A DNA stretch of 64,000 bases, from assembly GCA_000697665.1 (NCBI GenBank), contig KL197710.1, forward strand, positions 815,425 to 879,424, given 5' to 3'. Below are positions 56,478 to 64,000 of this stretch, piece after piece. The first letter of the stretch is position 1. Each line of letters begins with the position of its first letter. Position numbers and translations under genes: made by a program. The notes beneath the pieces are model-generated. The model was given only the letters and a program-made list of their open reading frames with translations. It ran no database searches and had not been told where the DNA came from. Source of the DNA: Jaapia argillacea MUCL 33604 (lineage: Eukaryota; Basidiomycota; Agaricomycetes; Jaapiales; Jaapiaceae).

Positions 56478-59400
56478 ATGTCGACACCAACACCCCTCAA
56501 ATTGCCTGCAGACCTCTCATACCCTATCAAAATTGTCTCGCTTGATGCTGCCCCGTCTACTTCCGTCGAACGAGGCTCTCGCTTGTTGAGCTATTCCTTC
56601 ATCCATACCTCGCCAGATCCTCGTGTCAAGCCCGAAACACGCTACGGTACTTGGGATTCCACCCTTGAAGGAACTATCGATAGCTGGGACATCAAGCCAG
56701 GTCAAATTATCACGATCCACAGAGCAAGGGAGTCCCCTGTCGTTTCGGTGCAGGAACCTTGTAAGCATGGCATCCAGGTTGGAGGGATGTGTGGGATATG
56801 CGGGAAGGATATGACCAAGTACGTTTGCTCCTTCACTTGAGGATCCAGTGACTTAAGGTATCCTAGCCATGATTATACGGGCTATTCAGATGCGTCCCGT
56901 GCCAACATACAAATGACCCATTCAGCTCATGGTCCAACTGTATCACTGGAAGAAGCACAAAGGATTGAACAGGAAACTGCGGACCACTTGCTCAATGCGC
57001 GTAAATTGTCGTTGATTGTCGACTTGGATCAAACTATCGTGCACGCCACGGTTGATCCCACGGTCGGTGAATGGATCACGGAGGGGGAAGCTTGGGAGAA
57101 ACGACGGGCAAAGAAGCGCCTCCCAAAGCCCTCATCTTCCGGGCCAAAAGCATCCACCTCAACATCATCACTCAAAGTCGATGAGCCCAGTGGCAGCGCT
57201 GAGTCGGATTCAGAAGATGAGGTCAATCCGAACTGGGAGGCTCTCAAAGACGTCAAGAAGTTCAGATTAGCTCCAGAGGTGTTCGGTGCACCTTCTGGTC
57301 GAGGTTCTCCGAAAGGGAAGGCCAAGAGCATCGAAAGTGAGGGCTGTCTCTATTACATCAAACCTCGGTAAGTTAATTTCAACTCTGAACCCCGCGAACC
57401 CTGACCCCCCACAGTCCCGGCTTGCCAGAATTTTTGCAGACGGTGTCATCCATGTATGAAATGCATGTCTACACCATGGGTACCCGTGCGTATGCGGAAG
57501 AGGTCTGCGCTGCAATCGATCCGGAGCGTAAGTATTTCGGAGGCCGCATTCTCAGCAGAGATGAGAGTGGCAGTGAGTTGTTCTCTCCCTCATTCCTTTA
57601 CGACCAAACTGACACCCACACCCTATGTGAGGTCTCACGCAAAAGAGCCTGCAGCGCCTATTCCCATGTGATACATCGATGGTAGTCATCATCGACGACC
57701 GTGCAGATGTATGGGAGTGGAGTCCAAACCTCGTGAAAGTTATTCCCTGTCAGTGCTCATTCGTTTTCGCGTTTTCGCTTTTAGCTGACCGACATATAGA
57801 TGACTTCTTCGTCGGCATTGGAGACATCAACTCCTCGTTTCTCCCGAAACTCAATCCAATTGCGTCGGCCGTCCCTACAAGACCTCCGGTGGTCGATACC
57901 CGAAAGGCTGCGCCGGGTACCATAGCCCTTCCCATGCCTGAATCTTCTTCTACCTCCACCCCCTCAATACAATCCGCGGAAATTGAAGAACCAGACGAGC
58001 TCACGAAGAAGGCAATGCTTGCACAAACATCCTTAGTTCTCGAGGCGCAACTGGAAGAGCGCCCTTTGGCTAAGAAGCAAGAGCAGCTTACAGTCGCTGA
58101 GGAGGCGGAGGAAGATCGGGAGGAGGCCGAGAAAGCTAAAGTTGACGCTGACGCGAAAGATACGGAGAAGCCCCAAGATTCAGCACCAGCACCTGTCGTT
58201 GGCGAAAAGACGGACGAACATCAGAAGAAGCATCACCATCACCGTAAAGCACTACTGAAGAAGGATGACGGTGAATTAGTTCGGGTGAAATATGTGTGTA
58301 TCAATACTTTTCTGCTCTGCCGGTGGTGATTGAGGACTCCCGTAGTTTCTTCACAAGGTGCACGAGGCTTTCTATACGGCATATGACTCGAGGAGACCTG
58401 CCAACAAGTCTTCAAAACGAGCGCGGCGGCAGTCCACGGCTCCGCCACCGTACGATGTCACGGTAAGGTCCTCGGAACTTCATGGGTACTTGGCTAATAA
58501 TCGTCTTCAGATGATTATCTCTCAGCTTAGGATGGAGACTCTCCAGGGTGTTCACATCCTATTCTCCAGTGTCATTCCCCTTGATACTAAAGCAGAGGGC
58601 ACAGAGATCTGGCGAACTGCTCACATGTTTGGGGCGAAGTGCTATACTGAGTTATCGAGCCGAATTACACATGTAGTTGCTGCCAAGGTACTTGTCTCCA
58701 ACAGTCGGCTGAATTCCCACTGATGATGTCCTTATCGCACAGCGAGGCACAGTGAAAGTGGACGCCGCCCGGAAACGTGGAGGGATCAAGATTGTCTGGC
58801 TCTCCTGGTTTACAGACACCATAGCGCTATGGCAGCGTCAAGACGAGACACCCTATCTCCTCGATGACCCGTTAGTCCTGCCTGAGCCCAGCTCCAGTCC
58901 GATACTGGATTCGAACCAGATCTCATCTGATGTAGAACCCGACACAGACGATTGGGACGAGTCCGTCAGTCCGGCAAACGAACCGGGCTCACTCACATTG
59001 GATGACGTGGATTGGGATGCGATTCGAGATGAAGTGGACGCTGCTATGGAAGAGAGCGATGGGGATGAAGATGGGGGTGAGAGTGCGAACGTTTCGGATG
59101 ATGGCGATGTGTCCGTTACAGATGAATCTGTTGGCGTTGCAAGGTTCGTTCAAATTTACTTGGGCTGTACTAGCGACCTTCGGAACTCATACTGCTCATG
59201 TGCTCCCTTGGCAGTAACCATTCTACTCCAAGATTGAAACGTAAACGATTACGTAGCTTAACACCCTCTGAAGTGCTTGGGATCAACGGAACCACACCCT
59301 CTCCCGATCGAGATAATCTGAGATCACCGCTGGCGAAGCGGAAGAAGATCGCAGCTGAGAGGACAGGATCGTCGAGACTAAAACTTGCCATCAACGCGGA

Positions 59401-59575
59401 AGAACTACAGGAAGTGAAGGTTGACGACGAGGAGGACAAGTCGTCGAATGGTAGTGGGAGAATTGCTTCAGTATCGTCGAAGGGGGGCGACGAAGAGGGC
59501 AGTGATGAGGAAGAAGGCGAAGTGGACGTTGAGGACGACTTCTTACTGAGGGAGTTGGGGGATGAGTGGGGATAG
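56478..59575 (+). CDS. RNA polymerase II CTD phosphatase FCP1-like
   Basis: A spliced gene with a typical FCP1 layout. The N-terminal part ends CGICGKDMT, then NHDYTGYSDASRANIQMTHS. The catalytic DxDxT reads VDLDQTIVHAT with Asp166 and Asp168; an insertion rich in Ser/Lys/Glu follows, then YYIKPRPGLPEFLQTVSSMY, EMHVYTMGTRAYAEEVC, GRILSRDESGSLTQKSLQRL and MVVIIDDRADVWEWSPNLV. A linker of Glu/Ala coiled coil leads to a BRCT domain (LQGVHILFSSVIPLD, ELSSRITHVVAAK, IKIVWLSWFTDTIALW). The acidic C-terminus contains repeated DDGD/EEGEVDVEDDF clusters. FCP1 removes phosphate from Ser2/Ser5 of the RNA polymerase II tail so it can be reused. Exon 1 is 56478-56818 and exon 2 starts at 56867. Confidence 0.93.
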
Positions 59576-59707
59576 CGTGTACGATTTGACCGTTGCTTGC
59601 TTTCGTCGATTTGCTGTATCTTGCATAATTTAACGTCAGACCATCGTCCCATCCCTACACTCGTCGCATACAATATTAGCAAGTTCATTTACTTCCATCT
59701 CAGATAC

Positions 59708-60617
59708 TCAGTTCGGCAACTTTCCGCCCTCCAATTCCTCACGATACAACTTCCACAGGTCCCCGACTGCTCCACCAGTCCACTCACGGAAGATATCATC
59801 AGTGTACTCTGTATCTTTCATGGCCTCGTTCAGCGCTCGAACTGTCCCCGCGCCGTTTTTGACTTCGATCCAATCGAGGAAATAGGCTGTATCTTGATAT
59901 CCGGCATCCCACTTATCTCCACTTGGGTTGCGCTTCCAATGGGGTGGGCTCAGTCCTGCGTGCAGGCGAACCCAATCTATATCAAGATGAGTATCAAGAA
60001 TCATGCATGAGTCGTGCCAGAACTCAATCAAGTGCATCTCAATGAAGAGATAGAGATCAGGCATAATGATGGAGAGGGAACCGAGAATGGAGGGTGAAGA
60101 AACGGAGATGAAAGAACGAGTTGGGGAGGATGGGGGGACCAACCTGCCATGCCCTCGATCAAGCCACCCGGACATTTCCCTTTCCCGTTGTATTGGTAGC
60201 AATGTACCATTTCGTGTGTTATCACGCCTGTAATCTCGTCCTTGGCTCGTGAAGCGGAATTTTCAATGTGTTGCAGCGAGAAATGGATTTCTTTGTGGGT
60301 GAGGGACCCATGGGTATAGGCCACACCATCCATAGGACGAAGAACGAGGAGGATCGACTGGACACTGATGAACGAACATTTGAGCTGGACCTCCACGAGT
60401 AGGTGGGAGAAGAGACGTACTTTCTTGGCACGGTTGCTTCGGTGTACAGCCAGCTACATACCGTAGTTACCGCAGTTCTGAGCACAGACGGAGCGTCGAT
60501 GTGCTTGAAGAACAGCTTAGCACCGGGGTGCTCCAAGTCCTCTACTCTGAGGTCAAACTTTGGTATAGGCCATGTAGGCGGAGCTGGTTTATTAGGAGGA
60601 AGAGGTGGTGGTGGCAT
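59708..60617 (-). CDS. Plant basic secretory protein-type metallopeptidase (PF04450-like)
   Basis: Three exons encode a protein of roughly 240 residues. The start is MPPPPLPPNKPAPPTWPIPK, then FDLRVEDLEHPGAKLFFKH and VQSILLVLRPMDGVAYTHG, HKEIHFSLQHIENSASRAKD, EITGVITHEMVHCYQYNGKG (HExxH zinc motif), then GLIEGMADWVRLHAGLSPPH and DAGYQDTAYFLDWIEVKNG. These blocks match the peptidase family of plant basic secretory proteins. Unlike plant members there is no signal peptide. Both introns are supported by motif continuity (PRNVQSILL and GMADWVRL). Function in fungi is unclear; peptidase activity is predicted from HExxH. It is on the same strand as the bHLH gene upstream. Confidence 0.85.
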
Positions 60618-60872
60618 GGAGATCGATTGATAAATTGGAATAACAGCAGCTACTTTTGTGAACGCAGTTCCATCGTTTGAACCTCGGAATTATCAAAAGA
60701 TGGTGGACATATCAACATTAGCTGAGCATACACTGGAGATGCAGGGGATCCAAAGTGGGTATCACGGGTGACGAACGACAAAGCGAGAAAGCGACAATAT
60801 GGGTACAACCTGAGTACGACAGTACTGATCGTCCTGGTAAAAATAAAAACGGATTCACGAGGCATTCCCCTT

Positions 60873-61640
60873 TCACGGATGATGGATACCGGCAGCAGCC
60901 TCAACTCTCTTCACCTCCTCCAACAATGCATCTCGACCCTCCTCCAACCACCGACAATACTCGACCGCCCTAAACAATACCCCACTCTTCCCCTGGCTTC
61001 GACCCTTGCTCCTACTGCCACTCCCTTTGGGTCTTCCCCGAGTAGGCATGCCAACTCCTGGCGGAGTACCCGCAGGGGCTAGTAGTGTGATGAGCTGAGC
61101 GTAACCGTCACGAATGGCGTTGCGACGTTTTTGCTCGGACATGATGTGGTTAAGCCTCTTTTGGGGGGAGGTCAAGAGGGGCTTGGGGCGCCCACTTTCG
61201 GGGTCTATCGGCGGTGGGGAGGGCTCGGGTTTGGACATGGGAGGGGCATGCATATTTGAGAGGGGCTGCGGGTGCGCATATGGATGTGTGGTATGTGGAT
61301 AATGCATATCCATGTCCTCGAAGCCATCTGCTCTGGAAGACCGAGTTCCCGGCCTGTTTGATGCGGATGGTTCGGGAATAGGAGATAGGTGTGGTGGCGG
61401 GTATGGTGGGAGGAGGTTTGATGAACCCTCTCCATGGTTGTCTGCAAGGGCAGACTCGTTCTCCAACTCCCAGGTGAAGTTGTCGAGAAAGCCAAAGAGA
61501 TCTGTGGTCTCTGAGGGAGAAAAAAGGTCTGCGGACGATGGCAAGGGCGGTGGTGGGGGAAAGAGATTCTGAAGTGCCGGGTCAAAGCCAAAATCGAATT
61601 CTGAAAACGGGACTGGAGGTTGTGTCGGTGGTGAGTTCAT
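60873..61640 (-). CDS. bHLH transcription factor
   Basis: A single exon of 255 residues. The first 150 residues are Pro/Ser-rich and probably disordered (an activation-like region with DLFGFLDNFTWELENE). The bHLH starts KRLNHIMSEQKRRNAIRDGY, has the E-box-contacting H-E-R pattern (His, Glu, Arg of HIMSEQKRR), and first helix AQLITLLAP. The loop holds RGRPKGSGSRSKGRSQGKSG, with an AT-hook-like core RGRPKG, and helix 2 is VLFRAVEYCRWLEEGRDALL. It should bind E-box DNA as a dimer; target genes are unknown. It is divergent to a Zn2Cys6 gene starting 215 bases away. Confidence 0.88.
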   Translation of the reverse strand: MNSPPTQPPVPFSEFDFGFDPALQNLFPPPPPLPSSADLFSPSETTDLFGFLDNFTWELENESALADNHGEGSSNLLPPYPPPHLSPIPEPSASNRPGTRSSRADGFEDMDMHYPHTTHPYAHPQPLSNMHAPPMSKPEPSPPPIDPESGRPKPLLTSPQKRLNHIMSEQKRRNAIRDGYAQLITLLAPAGTPPGVGMPTRGRPKGSGSRSKGRSQGKSGVLFRAVEYCRWLEEGRDALLEEVKRVEAAAGIHHP

Positions 61641-61854
61641 GGTGGTTGGAGGAAAACATGGGGGAGGTCCGGTTATGCACTAGGAGCCGGTGAGCCGGAG
61701 GCCTCGGGATTGTCCGAGTGACTTGTGACCCGTGACATTGACCGGAATGGGACCGAATAAATGGACGGCTCAAATGTGCATGCACCGCCCGGACTGCCAA
61801 TAACGAATACCGCGCACATCTCTTCCCCGAACTACACGGTCTCTCTCCGTATCC
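61641..61854. promoter_or_regulatory. Shared divergent promoter of the bHLH and Zn2Cys6 genes
   Basis: Only 214 bases separate the start codons of two transcription factor genes on opposite strands. The stretch contains CACGTG-unlike but CAAATGTG-like sequence (61770-61778), and no clear TATA box. Confidence 0.4.
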
Positions 61855-62676
61855 ATGTCGGGCCTCAGCGACGCTTCCGGCCAAGACGCCGCTGTTCCGT
61901 CGATCGACACCCAACAACTCCAGGATCCAAATGGCAATCCTCAGCAATCCCTCCAGAACGTCGCTCCTCCAACCCCCGCTGCCAGCGAATCCGGGCGTAA
62001 AGGTCTGTAGACACCTTTAGCGCCGCCCTCCTTGGTTATTTCCGGAGGCTCATCACCGTGATCCCGTTCCCAGCCAAAGCTCCGTCTGTACGGCGAGCAT
62101 GTCTAGCCTGTCATCAGGGTAAAACCAGGTGCAGCGAGGTCCTACCATGTCAGGTTCGTGCTTATCTTCTCTGCTGTACCCTCCGTCACGACCTCTGAGC
62201 GTTGGCGCCTCTCCAGAGCTGTCTGAAACGCGGTCTCGGTGCAACGTGTGCTTACCCAGATCCTGATCACCAGGATCATGGTCAAGGTCAAGGTGCGTGT
62301 TTTCTGGTTATGTTTTTACTATTATCTCATCTGCAACGTGTTTCACCGCCTTTCAGCCCCGCCAGTTGCGTTTGCACCTATGGGCTACCCCCCAATGCAT
62401 CCTCCGACCTTTGCACAACAACAGTACTACGACTACAACGGAGCCTTGACTGGCGCATCCACATCGACCTTCCGACCAAACAAGCGCCCACGACCGCTGA
62501 CGGAAGAAGAAACTGCCGCCATCACTCGCAACTTCAGCCGAGGTGACTTTTACGTCGGCAACAGCGCACCAGTCAGGATTGATCCTCGGCTGCCTGTTCG
62601 TCTTACGTTGGGAGAAGGTGACCACGTTCATTTCACCGTTGGGGAGTCGATGGTGTACAATGGTGCCGGGATGTGA
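61855..62676 (+). CDS. Small Zn2Cys6 zinc-cluster transcription factor
   Basis: Four exons (61855-62002, 62074-62153, 62217-62292, 62357-62676) give 207 residues. After a Gln/Ser/Pro-rich start the binuclear cluster reads VRRACLACHQGKTRC, SEVLPCQSCLKRG, LGATCAYP: Cys-x2-Cys-x6-Cys-x5-Cys-x2-Cys-x8-Cys, so all six cysteines are present. The cluster is divided by an intron between CQ and SC. The rest is short (no fungal-specific TF middle homology domain), with YYDYNGALTGASTSTF and an acidic/hydrophobic end (LPVRLTLGEGDHVHF). DNA binding is predicted; regulation of which genes is unknown. Confidence 0.85.
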
Positions 62677-64000
62677 TGTGGTACCTTTGATCCTCTCTCT
62701 TCCCTTTCCTGTTCTGCTGTATTTTTGGCTCTCGTTTCTTGCTCGTTACCTTGTACTTCCTAGGCATGGCTATCTCTCTGGTCTGCGTGGCTTGTCAATG
62801 AGTCCTTACCATCTGCTTCTCTTCTCTATAAGTTCCTTACGCGCTTCGTTGACTAATGTAGGGTTGTTTGATATGTCACCTATGCAATTCACTAGACTTT
62901 TAGCTTCCCCAGACGTCGGGATTTTTGGTTGGCTGTTTCCCCAAGGAGAGGCTTCCCAGTCCTTGTCATGGTAATACCGGTACCTCGGGCACTATTGGCA
63001 TTCGTCCTTGCTCGATTCTCAAACCAACTGCGCTAGTCGATAATATAGGGGACGGTACGTTTCTTTTTTGCTGTGTGACTGTGGCTTTCGTCGTCTCATG
63101 CTAATGTTGTTTTGTGGGGAATTAGAACTGTTTTCGGTATGTATGTTCTCGCTATCCCTAAGCTACTCAAATTGTCGATCTACAACGTTCGAAGTGGGCA
63201 TGTCTGAGCGTAAATATAATCTTCAGCAGTTCGGGTTCCTCAAAGGGTTGCTTGCAACTGACTTTCGTAGACGACGAACGGTGTCAAGGTAAGCTGTCAG
63301 TTTCTATGTAAATTATGCAAGCACAGGCTGCTAACCTTCCCTGCCCCTCCCACCCTTGGCATGGATCAGGAAACTCGATGCACAAATTCAGCTCTTGCTG
63401 AGGACCACTGGTATTTGGATGAAGTTTGTGCCAGTTGATCTCCAACTTGAAGTCTGGAGACATACTTATCTGTCTGGGGATTTTGTCTCTTCTGTTCTTC
63501 TGGTTGTTCCTTGGCAAAATGTTACTCACCAGACTCTTGATTTGCTATCCACCCCTCCTGAAGCTTCAGTCCTGGCAGTCAATGATATTGGGTATGTGAA
63601 TATATGAACCAATTCTTCAAGCTTGTCTGATCTTGCTGATTTCACCTCAGTCACATGGGCAAATCTCTTCCAGCATAGCACCAGGTGGGAGAGAAACTGC
63701 TGCATCTCTGATGGGTTTCACTGTCAGTAACCCCAAGTAGTGTTGTGGTTCAACTTCCTGACAAACCCAGGTGACACTCACCCTTGGATTTCCAACTGAT
63801 GATGGCATTGATCCAGATATTTTCAAGTCGCTCTTTTCTGATTGCCATCTTGGAGCTCCTGATCACTCTACCATGCCTGGTGCCTTCTACTAGCTCCCTT
63901 GACAATTCATGCACCTCCAACTCTAGAGCTCTGATTCAATAGTGGCTTGTTAATATAATTCATGCCCTATATGCAGGTATGTTCTTCCCTTCCAACAGAT
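62677..64000. other. Unassigned right-hand end
   Basis: No gene is supported. From 62677 to about 63300 there are only chance-like frames and the 3' flank of the zinc-cluster gene. From about 63350 to the edge the base composition and codon style look different from the rest of the window, richer in CTT, TTG and TCT, with an open frame of 83 residues at 63356-63607. It could be the border of a mobile or foreign element or a lineage-specific gene cut by the window edge. I recognise no domain. Confidence 0.3.

Noticed and set aside
1-64000. CRISPR arrays, rRNA genes and bacterial-style operons
   Set aside because: None seen. The window is eukaryotic, intron-rich and monocistronic throughout.

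Overview
The window looks like nuclear DNA of a filamentous basidiomycete, most likely a mushroom-forming Agaricomycete. Gene density is high. Genes are cut by many introns of about 45-80 bases with GT...CTNAC...YAG signals. The protein families fit: F-box/LRR-like proteins, a Grifola-type peptidyl-Lys metallopeptidase, PalI/Rim9, CSC1/OSCA channel, TBL1-like and DCAF11-like WD40 proteins, FCP1, and Zn2Cys6 and bHLH factors. I read about 30 protein genes. I saw no rRNA, convincing tRNA, CRISPR array or intact transposon.

Layout. 0.6-5 kb: a RING protein (RNF10/Mag2) and the splicing factor WBP11, divergent. 5-16.5 kb: four F-box-like genes interspersed with a PhzF-like isomerase lacking its usual catalytic Glu, a small pseudokinase-like protein, FHIT and a conserved membrane-tail protein. 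17-22 kb: an extracellular M35 Lys-specific protease convergent with a 21-exon acid sphingomyelinase. 22-25 kb: mostly unassigned. 25-30 kb: a large CSC1/OSCA channel. 30-38 kb: a possible tiny myristoylated protein, Sly1, mitochondrial GHITM and a TBL1-like corepressor. 38-46 kb: DCAF11, a possible beta-trefoil protein, an agmatinase-like enzyme with signal peptide and C-terminal KDEL, and the pH sensor PalI/Rim9. 46-51.3 kb: a tandem triplication of about 1.7-1.8 kb whose unit holds the 5' end of palI, the divergent intergenic region and a complete GNAT acetyltransferase gene. 51.7-62.7 kb: elongation factor 2, an APH-fold kinase, the RNA polymerase II CTD phosphatase FCP1, a basic-secretory-protein-type metallopeptidase, and a divergent bHLH / Zn2Cys6 pair. 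The last 1.3 kb is unassigned and changes in character near 63.3 kb.

Most genes are housekeeping functions (splicing, translation, secretion, transcription, ubiquitin ligase adaptors) that sit side by side without an obvious shared pathway. The most unusual structure is the palI-GNAT triplication: one acetyltransferase has become three nearly identical complete genes, each carrying a copy of the palI-side promoter and a broken palI start. Other points worth a look are the KDEL-tailed agmatinase, the PhzF-like protein without its catalytic Glu, the pseudokinase, a PF04450-type metallopeptidase without a signal peptide, and microexons of 5-14 bases in EF2 and the sphingomyelinase. Exon boundaries were read by eye from reading frame, splice signals and family conservation; no computation was run.
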